From Thermoplasmata archaeon (GTDB lineage: Archaea; Thermoplasmatota; Thermoplasmata; Thermoplasmatales; Thermoplasmataceae): a stretch of 64,000 nucleotides of DNA. Every line of letters begins with the position of its first letter. Positions within the stretch are counted from its first letter, which is position 1. This document shows positions 27,948 to 37,903 of this stretch, piece by piece. The stretch is taken from NCBI GenBank assembly GCA_021806235.1, contig JAJZXU010000010.1, forward strand, positions 1 to 64,000, read 5' to 3'. The notes under the pieces are model-generated. The model worked only from the letters and a program-made list of their open reading frames with translations, did no database searches and was not told where the DNA came from. Position numbers and translations under genes: made by a program.

Positions 27948-27963
27948 TCATTAAAATAAATAA

Positions 27964-27973
27964 TTTTATATAA
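27964..27973 (+). promoter_or_regulatory. Putative promoter of the ATP synthase operon
   Basis: 'ttttatataa' lies about 35 nt upstream of the atpK ATG, and AAGGAT lies a few bases before the ATG, so a short leader with a weak ribosome site is possible. This is the only clear TATA-like element between ZPR1 and atpK. Confidence 0.45.
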
Positions 27974-28002
27974 TTTATTTCAATACGCATTTAAGGATAT
28001 TT

Positions 28003-28230
28003 ATGATTACTACAGCAGACGCATTATTGGCTATAGCGGCTTCAATAGCGATTGCCGGTGGTTTAATAGGAACCGGTATGGCACAGCAAGGTATTGGAGC
28101 GGCAGGTATGGGTATTATTGCAGAGAAACCTGAAAAATTTGGTCAGGTTTTATTCTTCTTTGTTATACCTGAGACATTGTGGATTATAGGTTTTGTTCTG
28201 GGAATTATACTGTTACTTCATGTAATATGA
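28003..28230 (+). CDS. atpK: A-type ATP synthase subunit K (c-ring proteolipid)
   Basis: The rotor proteolipid has two transmembrane helices, residues ~5-32 (glycine-rich IAIAGGLIGTGMAQQGIG) and ~48-74 (LFFFVIPETLWIIGFVLGI). The ion-binding carboxylate is the Glu of VIPET in helix 2. At 75 residues it is the short, single-hairpin form. Nothing in the motif points to Na+ ligands, consistent with H+ coupling. First gene of the operon. Confidence 0.93.
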   Translation: MITTADALLAIAASIAIAGGLIGTGMAQQGIGAAGMGIIAEKPEKFGQVLFFFVIPETLWIIGFVLGIILLLHVI

Positions 28231-28236
28231 TTTTAT

Positions 28237-28806
28237 ATGTCACTGGAAAATATTATAAATGAAATAGATAATTCGATGGAAGAACAGAAAACCAAAATTA
28301 ATGAAGAATATAAGAAAAAAATCAATGAAGTAACTGAAAACTGCAATAAAAAAATAGAGGAATTTAAAAGGGAATATACAATTAAATCAGAATATGACAA
28401 AAAAGACATTATAAAACAGCATGAAGACAATATAAAACTTCAGTCAAAAAAAATTATTGATGACAAAAAAAAGGAATTATTAAAAGATGCACTTGGTAAA
28501 GCACGGTCATACATACTTTCATTAAACAAATCAGTAAAATATAAGGAAATAATAAGCGACATGCTAAAAACCTGTGGAAAGGAACTTGGTTCAAACTTTA
28601 TTATTTACTGCAATGGAACAGAGAAAGAGAAACTTCTTGAATCGGATAATTTAAAAACAGAAAACATAGTTATAGATAACTCTATAAGGCTTGGAATTAA
28701 GGCAGCAAGTAAGGATAATAAAAAATTCATAGATTTCACACTTGATTCTATTTTTGATAAAATTTCTGACGATATTGCTATATATTTTTATAATAACATT
28801 GAATAA
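28237..28806 (+). CDS. atpE: A-type ATP synthase subunit E (peripheral stalk)
   Basis: The N-terminal two-thirds are a long charged coiled coil (EEQKTKINEEYKKKINEVTE, continuing to about residue 90). A mixed alpha/beta C-terminal domain (KEIISDMLKTCGKELGSNF onward, about 107-189) caps the A3B3 head. 189 residues is normal. With subunit H it forms the stator stalk. It begins 6 bp after atpK and its stop overlaps the upstream ATG of atpC. Confidence 0.88.
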   Translation: MSLENIINEIDNSMEEQKTKINEEYKKKINEVTENCNKKIEEFKREYTIKSEYDKKDIIKQHEDNIKLQSKKIIDDKKKELLKDALGKARSYILSLNKSVKYKEIISDMLKTCGKELGSNFIIYCNGTEKEKLLESDNLKTENIVIDNSIRLGIKAASKDNKKFIDFTLDSIFDKISDDIAIYFYNNIE

Positions 28807-28817
28807 TGGTGATATTT

Positions 28818-29867
28818 ATGAATACTACATATTCAGGAAGTTATGGGAGATTAAAGGTACATTTCATCGACTTTTTAAGTCAGGACTTTATAAAGTCGTT
28901 ACTTGACCTTGGGATCAAAGATATAAGGTTACGATTATATGAGACAGCATACAGGGATGATATAGACAAATCAACAACAGGAAGTACAAGCGATTTGAAT
29001 ATTTTGATTTCTGCAATAAACAGGCATGTAATTAGCAGTGCCAGTACGGCTATTTTCGCAGTTCCACCGCAGATAAAACCCTTTATATCAACATACATAT
29101 CAAAATGGGATATAGAGAGTATAAAAGCAATAATTAATTCAAAGATAATAAAACATGAAATAAAATATAATGATAGTTTTATAATAAGCTTCCGTGACAT
29201 ACCACTGGGCATGTTTGCAGGAAATTTAAAACAGGATGATTTTAAATCAATGTTATCAAAAAACGATATTGAGTCTCTTGTAAATTATTTGCTGAATTAT
29301 GGTTATAATTTTTTGCTGAAATATCTTGATGATTATAAGAAAACAGGTGATATATCTGGGATGTTATCTGCATTTGATTATAACTATTATACTGAACTTA
29401 TAAACAATGCAAAATATTTCAATGGTGATGAGGGAATTTTAATTAATTATATAAAAACAACAATAGATTTAAAAAACATTCTCACAATGGTAAAAGCCAT
29501 GGAACTTGGAGTGGCATATGAGAATATAGAAACCCAGATCATAGAAAACGGGCATATGTTAAAAACCTCTCTGGCTGATTTATTCAGGTCAAAAAACTCG
29601 ATAGAATTGCTCAATGTTTTTAAGGATTTTAATATAGATGATGCTATAGAATACTATAAAACCAATAAAAATTTAAGTATGTTTGAAATTTCTATGAGAA
29701 GGGCAATTTATGATAAATATGTATCCATAATGTTAAGAGATACGGCAACATTATATATAATAGGATATATACTTACAGCAGAAAGAGAGAGGGATAATTT
29801 AAGAACAATAATTGTAGGAAAATCCTATAATCTTGATAGGGATATAATAGAAAAGATGTTGATATGA
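28818..29867 (+). CDS. atpC: A-type ATP synthase subunit C (rotor-to-shaft adaptor)
   Basis: Subunit C is the funnel-shaped, all-helical cap that sits on the K ring and holds the D/F shaft. Three related helical repeats are visible (LLDLGIKDIRLRLYETAY, ILTMVKAMELGVAYENIE, AERERDNLRTIIVGKSY). The track ATG 28806 lies in the atpE stop, and GGTGAT at 28808-28813 precedes a second in-frame ATG at 28818 by 4 nt, giving MNTTYSGSYGRLKVH. The second is chosen (349 aa). Confidence 0.87.
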   Translation: MNTTYSGSYGRLKVHFIDFLSQDFIKSLLDLGIKDIRLRLYETAYRDDIDKSTTGSTSDLNILISAINRHVISSASTAIFAVPPQIKPFISTYISKWDIESIKAIINSKIIKHEIKYNDSFIISFRDIPLGMFAGNLKQDDFKSMLSKNDIESLVNYLLNYGYNFLLKYLDDYKKTGDISGMLSAFDYNYYTELINNAKYFNGDEGILINYIKTTIDLKNILTMVKAMELGVAYENIETQIIENGHMLKTSLADLFRSKNSIELLNVFKDFNIDDAIEYYKTNKNLSMFEISMRRAIYDKYVSIMLRDTATLYIIGYILTAERERDNLRTIIVGKSYNLDRDIIEKMLI

Positions 29868-30176
29868 ATGCCGGGAACATGTATTATTGGTGAAAGAGAA
29901 GTTGTAATGGGCTTCAAATTAATTGGTATAAACGATACCTTCATAATAGATTTACCGGACGGTGTAGCTGAATTAAGGGAATTATTTAAATCAGGCAATT
30001 ATAACACAATAATGGCATCCCAATCATTACAAAAATATTTACAGGAGGATGAATTGAATATTTACAATACCTCAATGAATCCTCTTGTTATCTTTATTCC
30101 AGTTCCCGGGATAAAGGAGGAAGAATCGGTATATGACCTTGCAAAGAGGATATTGGGCATTGATATTGGTGATTAA
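29868..30176 (+). CDS. atpF: A-type ATP synthase subunit F (central stalk)
   Basis: The 102-residue Rossmann-like subunit begins MPGTCIIGEREVVMGFKLIG, the standard start of archaeal subunit F. It ends with the EEESVYDLAKRILGIDIGD C-terminal helix that contacts the rotor shaft. It has no gap to atpC or atpA, indicating tight coupling. Confidence 0.9.
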   Translation: MPGTCIIGEREVVMGFKLIGINDTFIIDLPDGVAELRELFKSGNYNTIMASQSLQKYLQEDELNIYNTSMNPLVIFIPVPGIKEEESVYDLAKRILGIDIGD

Positions 30177-33100
30177 ATGGAAAATAATGGAAAAATATAC
30201 AGTATATCAGGGCCTGTTGTTATAGCAACAGATCTTGATGGTAAAATGTTTGACGTTGTAAAAGTGGGAGAACTGGGATTGATAGGTGAGATTATAAAAA
30301 TAGTAGGTAATAAATATACAATACAGGTTTATGAAGACACATCTGGATTAAGACCAGGTGAACCTGTAAAATCCACCGGTAAACCACTATCTGTTGAGCT
30401 TGGACCGGGTTTATTAAAATCCATATATGATGGAATACAGAGACCCTTAGATATAATAAGATCAGAAACGGGAGATTTTATAATAAGAGGTGCAACGGCT
30501 CCGCCACTGGATGAAAATAAGGAATGGGAATTTACACCATTATTAAAGGAAGGAACCGAGGTTAAACAGGGATATATTGTTGGCACTGTCCAGGAAACGG
30601 ATTTAATAGTAAATAAAATAATGGTTCCACATAATATTTCCGGTAAGATAAAATCAATAAAATCCGGTAAATTTAAGGTATCGGATACGGTATGTATAGT
30701 GGAAAACAACAATAAAAATTATGAAATAAAATTAAAGCAAACATGGCCTGTAAGGGAAGCCAGAAGGGTATTTTTAAAATTTGCACCAGAAATACCATTG
30801 ATAACAGGTCAGAGGGTTATAGACTCGTTTTTCCCGGTTGCAAAGGGTGGTACAGTTGCAGTGCCCGGACCCTTTGGGTCAGGAAAATGCGTAACAGGGG
30901 ATACCCCCGTTTTGCTAGGTAGCGGTTCAATAAAGTGCATCAAGGATTTGTACGAGGAAGGGGCGCAAGATGGCATCGTGGTACAATCTGATAATGAAGA
31001 GTATATACACCTCAGGAAGCCTATAGAACTGCTTTCATTTAACAATGGCAAGATTCAGAAAAGTGAGTCAACATTGCTGTATAAGGGAAAATCAGATTCT
31101 GTTATTCGTGTCAGAACAAGAACAGGGCGTGAAGTTAGGGTAACACCTGTGCATAAGCTATTCAAACTTACGGAAAAAGGCGTAATAGAAGAAATAGAAG
31201 CAAAACACCTGTCTCCTGGCGATTATATAGTATCTGCAAAATCCACCGGTATAGATGGGGAAAACTCCCCTATCGATGTCTATGCCATGGATGAGGCCAG
31301 GGTTTTGGATAGAAATATTAGGGATAGGGTAGCAAGTCTGCTAAAACTCTCTTATGACAAGGAAATTAACATGTCACTTTCCGCAGAAGTCAAGTATAGC
31401 CTCTCCAGATCATATAACAGAGTGACACCAAAACTCTCATGGATTAAGGAGATTTTTACAAAAATGGGAGAACCACTTCCCAGACCACATCTGCTCGTGA
31501 GTGACCGCAGGAGCACTCCGGTACACATTCCGGACAGAATGAGTGATGAACTTGCGGAATTCCTCGGCTTCTACATTTCTGGTGGGTATATTAGGGGAAA
31601 TGAAACTATAGTATTCACAAACCTGGATGAGAAACTGCTCCAAAGATACACATACCTGGCAGAGAGGCTATTTTCCCTCAGGGGCATCAGGGAAACCCAG
31701 AAGGAAAGAGTGCCTAATATACTACTGCACAGCAAAATACTCGTTGAATTCCTGAACTATTTAAATACTGGAAAAATCGCATCCACTAAGAGGATACCTG
31801 ATATTCTTCTCAGCTCAAGCAGTTCTGCTCTCTCTGCATTTCTGACTTCTTACTTCATTGGTGATGGGTCATTCTACAAAAATAGTGTGGAATTCAGCAC
31901 TGCAAGTAGATGGCTCTCTATTCAGATTTCATATCTACTAACTAGATTTGGAATAATGAATACGCAGGGTGTACGGAGAATTGACGGAAAGGAACATTAC
32001 AGGATTTTTGTACGCGGGAAGGGGGGCATCGCAGGACTTCTGCAAGTGTTGAAGCCCGGGCACGCTAAGATTGATAAGATGCAGACGCATTTAAGGACAG
32101 AAAAACCCACCTATAATTCCATTGACATAGTGCCAGTGTCTTCCGACTTTATTAAAGATATATATAGTAAATACACCAGATATTCAGATCTTCAGAGAGA
32201 AGGCATTGAAATTTACAATTACACAGGAAATAAAGAACATACAGGTTCAAAGGTGATTGAAGGATCTAGTGAATATCAGATGTTAGAGACTCCAACTTTG
32301 ACTCTTGCCGATTCTCTTGAATGTATTTATTTTGATAGAATAGTCTCTGCTGAGGAGGAATCGGGGCCATTTGACGTATATGATGTCTCTGTACCGGAAT
32401 TCGGGAAGAACTTTGTTGGTGGATATGGGGGCATCATTCTCCACAATACTGTTATACAACACCAGTTATCAAAATGGTCGGATGCGGATATAACTGTATA
32501 TGTTGGTTGTGGGGAACGTGGCAATGAAATGACAGAGATTCTGTCAACGTTTCCGGAATTGCTGGATCCAAAAAGCAGTAAACCATTAATGGAAAAAACA
32601 ATTTTAATAGCCAACACATCAAACATGCCTGTGGCTGCAAGGGAAGCAAGCATATATACCGGTGTAACCGTAGCAGAATATTACCGTGATATGGGATACG
32701 ATGTTGCATTAATGGCAGATTCAACAAGTAGATGGGCTGAAGCATTAAGGGAAATTTCCGGCAGGCTTGAGGAAATGCCTGGAGAAGAAGGATATCCGGC
32801 ATATCTTGGCAGGAGAGTTTCGGAATTCTATGAAAGGTCTGGCAGGGCACAGGTTATTCCGGAAGACGATCGCGTAGGCTCAATAACATTAATAGGTGCA
32901 GTTTCACCCCCGGGTGGAGATTTATCGGATCCTGTAGTGCAGAATACATTAAGGGTAACAAGAGTTTTCTGGGCCCTGGATGCTTCTCTGGCATCAAGAA
33001 GGCATTTTCCATCAATCAACTGGTTAAACAGCTATTCGCTATATTTGGATTCACTGTCAGGCTGGTTTAAAACCAATGTAAACAGTGACTGGTTAAATAC

Positions 33101-33506
33101 CCACTCATTTATGATGGGTATGCTCCAGAAAGAGTCAGAGTTACAGGAAATAGTTCAGTTAGTGGGGTATGATTCATTACCGGAAAAGCAGAAAAACATA
33201 CTTGATATAGCCCAGATAATAAGGGAAGATTTTTTACAGCAGAATGCATTTGATGATATAGATACATACTGCTCAATGAAAAAACAGTATGAAATGTTAA
33301 TGATAATAAAAACATTAAACGATAATCAGGAAAAGGTCATAGATGCCGGCAGAAAGGTATCACAAACATCAACATTGCCGGTAAGGTCAAAAATATCCAG
33401 GATGAAGGAAGTAAAGGAAGAAGATTTTGAAAAGTTCTATAATAATATCATAAAGGAAATAAATAATGAATATAATAGTATAATAGAAGGTGTTGAGAAT
33501 GTCTAA
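30177..33506 (+). CDS. atpA: A-type ATP synthase catalytic subunit A, intein-containing
   Basis: The precursor is 1109 residues. Extein 1-237 ends in the P-loop GPFGSGK, and extein 758-1109 resumes [12 protein letters not shown]. Removing the 520-residue intein (238-757) leaves 589 residues, the normal subunit A length. Visible catalytic parts are [34 protein letters not shown] (Walker B and arginine region) and [13 protein letters not shown]. The A-subunit 'non-homologous' insert is present in the N-terminal extein. The enzyme makes or uses ATP at the membrane with H+ flow. Splicing is obligatory because the intein interrupts the nucleotide site. Confidence 0.95.
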   Translation: MENNGKIYSISGPVVIATDLDGKMFDVVKVGELGLIGEIIKIVGNKYTIQVYEDTSGLRPGEPVKSTGKPLSVELGPGLLKSIYDGIQRPLDIIRSETGDFIIRGATAPPLDENKEWEFTPLLKEGTEVKQGYIVGTVQETDLIVNKIMVPHNISGKIKSIKSGKFKVSDTVCIVENNNKNYEIKLKQTWPVREARRVFLKFAPEIPLITGQRVIDSFFPVAKGGTVAVPGPFGSGKCVTGDTPVLLGSGSIKCIKDLYEEGAQDGIVVQSDNEEYIHLRKPIELLSFNNGKIQKSESTLLYKGKSDSVIRVRTRTGREVRVTPVHKLFKLTEKGVIEEIEAKHLSPGDYIVSAKSTGIDGENSPIDVYAMDEARVLDRNIRDRVASLLKLSYDKEINMSLSAEVKYSLSRSYNRVTPKLSWIKEIFTKMGEPLPRPHLLVSDRRSTPVHIPDRMSDELAEFLGFYISGGYIRGNETIVFTNLDEKLLQRYTYLAERLFSLRGIRETQKERVPNILLHSKILVEFLNYLNTGKIASTKRIPDILLSSSSSALSAFLTSYFIGDGSFYKNSVEFSTASRWLSIQISYLLTRFGIMNTQGVRRIDGKEHYRIFVRGKGGIAGLLQVLKPGHAKIDKMQTHLRTEKPTYNSIDIVPVSSDFIKDIYSKYTRYSDLQREGIEIYNYTGNKEHTGSKVIEGSSEYQMLETPTLTLADSLECIYFDRIVSAEEESGPFDVYDVSVPEFGKNFVGGYGGIILHNTVIQHQLSKWSDADITVYVGCGERGNEMTEILSTFPELLDPKSSKPLMEKTILIANTSNMPVAAREASIYTGVTVAEYYRDMGYDVALMADSTSRWAEALREISGRLEEMPGEEGYPAYLGRRVSEFYERSGRAQVIPEDDRVGSITLIGAVSPPGGDLSDPVVQNTLRVTRVFWALDASLASRRHFPSINWLNSYSLYLDSLSGWFKTNVNSDWLNTHSFMMGMLQKESELQEIVQLVGYDSLPEKQKNILDIAQIIREDFLQQNAFDDIDTYCSMKKQYEMLMIIKTLNDNQEKVIDAGRKVSQTSTLPVRSKISRMKEVKEEDFEKFYNNIIKEINNEYNSIIEGVENV
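30888..32447 (+). mobile_element. AtpA intein (520 aa) with degenerate LAGLIDADG endonuclease
   Basis: It starts with Cys ([10 protein letters not shown], block A), with block [12 protein letters not shown], and ends with block [19 protein letters not shown] and block G GGIILHN before Thr+1. Two LAGLIDADG-type helices are present: [10 protein letters not shown] and SYFIGDGSF. The acidic catalytic residue is replaced by Gly in the first and kept (Asp) in the second, so cleavage activity is doubtful while splicing residues look intact. The coding is visibly less AT-biased than the exteins. The P-loop site GPFGSGK/T is the same as known VMA-type inteins of Thermoplasmatales and yeast. Confidence 0.93.
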
Positions 33507-34884
33507 TATAATTTATAAGTCAATATCCCAGATAAACGGCCCGTTGATTTTTGTTGAGGGTGTAAAGGATGCATCGTATAATGAAATAGTAAATGTTGTT
33601 TTAGATAATGGTGAAAAATTAAAGGGGCAGGTTCTGGAAACAAGAAACGGCATTGCTATAGTGCAGGTTTATGGTTCAACAACAAGTATGAGCCCGGAAA
33701 GCACCGGAGTAAGTTTTAGTGGAGAAACGTTTAAACTGCCAGTTTCAGATGATATGCTTGGAAGAATATTCAACGGTTTTGGAGACCCTATAGATAACGG
33801 CACAAAGATATATTCAAAAGAAAAGGTTGATATAACAGGCGCTGCAATAAATCCATACTCCAGGGAAGAGCCAAGTGAATTTATACAGACAGGAATATCC
33901 ACAATAGATGGTATGAATACACTGGTGATGGGACAGAAATTGCCGATATTTTCCGGAGCAGGTTTATCACACAACAGACTGGCAACACAGATAGCCAGGC
34001 AATCAAAAACATTGAAGAGCGATGAAAAGTTCGGTGTTGTTTTCGGTGCAATAGGTATAACAAGTGAGGAAGCAAATTATTTTATGAGGCAATTTAGTGG
34101 ATCAGGAGCATTATCCGATTCGGTTATATTTTTAAATTTAGCATCAGATCCATCAATGGATAGAATAATATTGCCCAGAGTTGCACTAACAACCGCAGAA
34201 TATCTAGCATATGAAAAGGATATGAATATGTTAGTAATATTAACAGATATGACAAATTACTGTGAAGCATTAAGAGAAATATCATCTTCAAGGGAGGAAA
34301 TACCGGGAAGGAGAGGATATCCCGGATATATGTATACAGATTTAAGTACAATCTATGAAAGGGCTGGAAAAATAAAGGGTAGGAAAGGATCTATTACACA
34401 GCTACCCATATTAACTATGCCGGGAGATGATATAACAAACCCGGTGCCAGATTTAACAGGATACATAACGGAAGGCCAGATAACATTATCAAGGGATTTA
34501 AGCAGGAAAAATATCTACCCTGAGGTGGATGTACTGTTATCATTATCCAGGCTAATGAACCAGGGTATTGGAAATGACCATACCAGGGAAGATCACAGAG
34601 GATTAGCAGATCAGTTATATTCCTCATATGCAAAGGGAAAAGATGCCAGATCACTGAGTGAAATAGTTGGTGAAGAGGCACTGAGCGATGTTGATAAGAA
34701 ATATTTAAAGTTTGCAGAAGGTTTTGAAAATATATATGTGAATCAGGGCGATTCAGACAGGTCAATAGAAGAAACATTAAACCTTGGATGGGATTTATTA
34801 TCCGTGTTACCTGTTGATGAAATGAAAAAGGTAAAGTCAGCACATATACCGAAATATGGAAAATGGGGTAATAATGGTAAATAA
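33499..34884 (+). CDS. atpB: A-type ATP synthase subunit B (regulatory)
   Basis: The non-catalytic head subunit has about 461 residues. It shows [16 protein letters not shown] (about 75-90), [20 protein letters not shown] (with no Walker A, as expected for B), [21 protein letters not shown] (about 257-277), [14 protein letters not shown] and [10 protein letters not shown]. The track GTG 33490 lies within the end of atpA. AAGGTG then ATG 33499 ([14 protein letters not shown]) is the better start, overlapping atpA by 8 bp. Confidence 0.94.
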   Translation: MSNIIYKSISQINGPLIFVEGVKDASYNEIVNVVLDNGEKLKGQVLETRNGIAIVQVYGSTTSMSPESTGVSFSGETFKLPVSDDMLGRIFNGFGDPIDNGTKIYSKEKVDITGAAINPYSREEPSEFIQTGISTIDGMNTLVMGQKLPIFSGAGLSHNRLATQIARQSKTLKSDEKFGVVFGAIGITSEEANYFMRQFSGSGALSDSVIFLNLASDPSMDRIILPRVALTTAEYLAYEKDMNMLVILTDMTNYCEALREISSSREEIPGRRGYPGYMYTDLSTIYERAGKIKGRKGSITQLPILTMPGDDITNPVPDLTGYITEGQITLSRDLSRKNIYPEVDVLLSLSRLMNQGIGNDHTREDHRGLADQLYSSYAKGKDARSLSEIVGEEALSDVDKKYLKFAEGFENIYVNQGDSDRSIEETLNLGWDLLSVLPVDEMKKVKSAHIPKYGKWGNNGK

Positions 34885-35506
34885 TGTCAGATTGACAAGA
34901 ATAGAATTAATAAATACTAAAAAACGGATAAAAGTAGCAGCAAGAGGACTTGACCTTCTAAAAATGAAAAGATCCTCTCTGGTAATGGAATTTTTCAGGA
35001 TAAATAATGAGGTTAAGGGTTTAAGAGAAAATATAAGAAAGGATATAGAAAAGGGGATGAATTCCATAAAAATAGCAGAAATAGTTGATGGAACACTTGA
35101 AATAGAGAGACTTTCATACATGTTCTCAAACCCCGATGTTAATATAATTACAAAAAATATTATGGGTGTAAAAATACCCGAATTAATGCTTGGGGCTTCA
35201 AAAGATTCGCTTGACAATATCTATTTATCAACATCGGTTCCCGTATCAGTTTATGATGCAGTAATACTTTTCAGAAGAATATTTAATGAACTGTTAGAAG
35301 TATCTCAGAAAGAAAGTTCGATGAGAAAATTACTGTACGAAATAGATAAAACAAACAGGAGGTCAAACGCAATAGAAAATGTAATGATACCCAGATTTAA
35401 ATTCAATCTAAAAACAATAAGTGAACATCTTGATGAGCGTGAAAGGGACACGTTTGCAACATTAAAATTTGTGAAGGGACATATTGTGTTGAGGGGAGAT
35501 GAATAA
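34874..35506 (+). CDS. atpD: A-type ATP synthase subunit D (central rotor shaft)
   Basis: The 210-residue subunit is a two-helix coiled coil forming the rotating shaft in the A3B3 head. The N-terminus reads [20 protein letters not shown], characteristic of NtpD/AtpD, and the C-terminal helix ends [20 protein letters not shown]. The track start (34856) lies within atpB. GGGGT five bases before ATG 34874 decides the start, overlapping atpB by 11 bp. Confidence 0.93.
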   Translation: MVNNVRLTRIELINTKKRIKVAARGLDLLKMKRSSLVMEFFRINNEVKGLRENIRKDIEKGMNSIKIAEIVDGTLEIERLSYMFSNPDVNIITKNIMGVKIPELMLGASKDSLDNIYLSTSVPVSVYDAVILFRRIFNELLEVSQKESSMRKLLYEIDKTNRRSNAIENVMIPRFKFNLKTISEHLDERERDTFATLKFVKGHIVLRGDE

Positions 35507-35606
35507 TACTAAAAAATTTAAAAAAATAAGAAAGATGATGTTAATAATTAATATTATATTAACAGTAATATTTATGATAATAGTTGTAATGGTGATTTAT
35601 AAATGA
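35499..35606 (+). CDS. 35-aa single-pass membrane protein inside the ATP synthase operon
   Basis: This ORF is not in the supplied track. The sequence starts [12 protein letters not shown], a strongly basic N-terminus, followed by one hydrophobic helix (MLIINIILTVIFMIIVVMVIY) and a final Lys. Its ATG overlaps the atpD stop by 8 bp and its TGA overlaps the atpH ATG (AAATGA), the same coupling as its neighbours. It is therefore very likely translated. The basic side should face the cytoplasm. It is not one of the nine standard A-ATPase subunits. A role in Ao assembly or as an accessory rotor/stator peptide is inference. Confidence 0.75.
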   Translation: MNNTKKFKKIRKMMLIINIILTVIFMIIVVMVIYK

Positions 35607-35923
35607 CAGAAATAGATCAGTTAAAGGTAATAAAGGATAAGGAAAACGAAAATAAAAAAACTCTTCAGGATTTAAAAGAGAGATTTGAAGTGAAATTAAA
35701 GGAAAGCATGGAAAATTGCAATGAGGCATATAAAAACACGAAAAACGAAACAATAAACCAGTATAACAGTAGTATGGAAGAGATTAAGAATGAAGAGAAT
35801 AAAAAACTGCTGGATGTTACGGAAAGAGAACGGGCAAAAGCAGAGATTATGAAACTTCGCCTGTCAAGGAAAGAAATTGAAGAATACACATATAAATTAT
35901 TAATGTCATATATTAAGGAGTGA
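35603..35923 (+). CDS. atpH: A-type ATP synthase subunit H (peripheral stalk)
   Basis: A 106-residue, nearly uninterrupted charged coiled coil (LKVIKDKENENKKTLQDLKE through NEENKKLLDVTERERAKAE). It is the length and character expected for subunit H/AhaH, the partner of subunit E in the stator stalks. Sequence is poorly conserved in this family, so the call relies on coiled-coil form and position directly before atpI. Confidence 0.82.
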   Translation: MTEIDQLKVIKDKENENKKTLQDLKERFEVKLKESMENCNEAYKNTKNETINQYNSSMEEIKNEENKKLLDVTERERAKAEIMKLRLSRKEIEEYTYKLLMSYIKE

Positions 35924-35928
35924 ACATA

Positions 35929-37857
35929 ATGCTTAAACCAGAAAAAATGGTTAAAATAAGAATAATCGGCCTTAATAAGGATAAAAGTTTAATAGTAGAT
36001 GATTTGCACGACCTTGGAATTATGCAGATGGAAAATGCCGGCTCTGAAGTTGCCACAATTTTTGATGACATGCTTAGCAATGATAATTACAAAATTCTAT
36101 CCGATTATTTATCGGAATTCAGGGGGTATCTATCAATATTACCCAAAAGGCCGGTAAAGAGCAAAAAATATTTTAATTCCATTCCGGAATTGCTGGATTC
36201 CATTTCGGAAATTAATATTAAGAACGAGCTTAATGAATTAAAGGAAAGTGAGGATAATCTACTCTCAATAATAAGGGAAAATGAGAACTATATAAATATA
36301 TTAAAAAAATTAAATAATTTTAATAATGACCTTTCTATTTTAAATAATAATTATATAGAAAGTTTTGTTATAGAAAACTCGGAATTACTGAATAATTTTA
36401 AAAAAGATTATACAACATTTATAAACCTTAATAACAATTATTTTATTGTTTCAATAAACAGGAAAAATGAATCAGAATTTTTATCATTATTATCATCATA
36501 CAGCTATCAACTATTAAATATACCAGAATTTTCAGGCACACCTGAGGAAAAATTAAAAGAGCTTGAAAGCACAATCAAGGATTCAAATGCCAGACTCGAT
36601 CAGATACATAATGTGTTAAATAAAATATCAGATAATAATTACGAAAAAATAGCACAGATTGAGGAGCAATTAAACATTTATGTAAGGGAACTGGAAGTAT
36701 TGAGCCAGACAGCATCATCCGACAATGCCTTTGCACTTGAGGGCTGGGTTCCTGAAAGGGAACACGATAACATAGCAAAAACACTTGAACATGATTCACA
36801 TAATAATGTTTTAATCCAGAAAATTAAAACAGATGAAGAACCACCAACAAAATTATCAAACCCGGGGCGTTTTAAAATATTTGAGTTTTTTATAAGATTC
36901 TATTCCTTGCCAAAGGAATATGAATTTGATCCAACATTAATATTTGCTTTAGTATTTCCAGTATTTTTCGGTTTAATGGTCGGTGATGCTGGTTATGGAC
37001 TTGTTATATTACTGCTTTCCCTGTTTATAATACACAGGGTTAACCATCCCCCTTTAAAAAGCCATATACCTAAGAAAATATCCGGGTTTATTCTTATGAT
37101 AATGGGTAAAAACTCATTAAAAACCCTGGCCAGAGCCCTGATACCATCGTCAATAATAGCAATAATATTTGGTGTAATATTCAATGAATTCTTCGGATTC
37201 ACAATATATCCTGTTCCATTCATGATAGCTTCCAGGCCGGTACCGGTTACATACCTGGGTAAATTACTGTTAATTTCAGGTTATATAGGTTTAGCTTTTG
37301 TTATATTCGGTTTTGTAATAGGCATAATTAACAATTTATATACAAATCATAAAAAAGTGGCTGTTGCAAAATTTGGCTGGATATTTATGGCAATTGCATT
37401 TGCAGTTCTTGGACTGAATCTAATACACAGGATAAGTTTAAGCCCGTTGAATATATCATCACTTATAGGTTACGTGTTACTGGTATCTGGATTCATACTC
37501 GTAGTTGTCTTTGAGGGCAGCCAGAGCTTAATGGAAATACCATCCATAATATCGCATATACTATCATATACAAGAATTGTGGGTATATTACTGGCATCTG
37601 TAGTTCTTGCACTGGTTATAAACACTGTTTTTGTGGGAACATTATCAGATCCATTCTATTTTATAATTATGGGAATTTTAATTCTTGTTTTCGGGCAGAT
37701 GTTTAACATAGTAATAGCAGTATTTGAACCAGGAATACAGGGTGCAAGGTTACTATACGTTGAATTCTTTTCAAAATTCTATTTCGGCAATGGTAAACCA
37801 TTCAGACCATTTGGAACAGACAGATCATACACACTGAAAAAATTTGATAAAAAATAA
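35929..37857 (+). CDS. atpI: A-type ATP synthase subunit I (membrane stator, a-subunit)
   Basis: The N-terminal ~320 residues form the soluble collar with coiled coils (MVKIRIIGLNKDKSLIVDDL at the start, ALEGWVPERE near 270). The C-terminal half has about seven or eight transmembrane helices (FPVFFGLMVGDAGYGLVILL, ISHILSYTRIVGILLASVVL). The Arg in SYTRI is the essential proton-path arginine. AAGGAGTGA five bases upstream selects ATG 35929 over the track's GTG 35920. 642 residues. Last gene of the operon. Confidence 0.93.
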   Translation: MLKPEKMVKIRIIGLNKDKSLIVDDLHDLGIMQMENAGSEVATIFDDMLSNDNYKILSDYLSEFRGYLSILPKRPVKSKKYFNSIPELLDSISEINIKNELNELKESEDNLLSIIRENENYINILKKLNNFNNDLSILNNNYIESFVIENSELLNNFKKDYTTFINLNNNYFIVSINRKNESEFLSLLSSYSYQLLNIPEFSGTPEEKLKELESTIKDSNARLDQIHNVLNKISDNNYEKIAQIEEQLNIYVRELEVLSQTASSDNAFALEGWVPEREHDNIAKTLEHDSHNNVLIQKIKTDEEPPTKLSNPGRFKIFEFFIRFYSLPKEYEFDPTLIFALVFPVFFGLMVGDAGYGLVILLLSLFIIHRVNHPPLKSHIPKKISGFILMIMGKNSLKTLARALIPSSIIAIIFGVIFNEFFGFTIYPVPFMIASRPVPVTYLGKLLLISGYIGLAFVIFGFVIGIINNLYTNHKKVAVAKFGWIFMAIAFAVLGLNLIHRISLSPLNISSLIGYVLLVSGFILVVVFEGSQSLMEIPSIISHILSYTRIVGILLASVVLALVINTVFVGTLSDPFYFIIMGILILVFGQMFNIVIAVFEPGIQGARLLYVEFFSKFYFGNGKPFRPFGTDRSYTLKKFDKK

Positions 37858-37903
37858 CATAAAACAATAACAAAATTAATATTAAAATAAATATTAATGA
37901 AGC

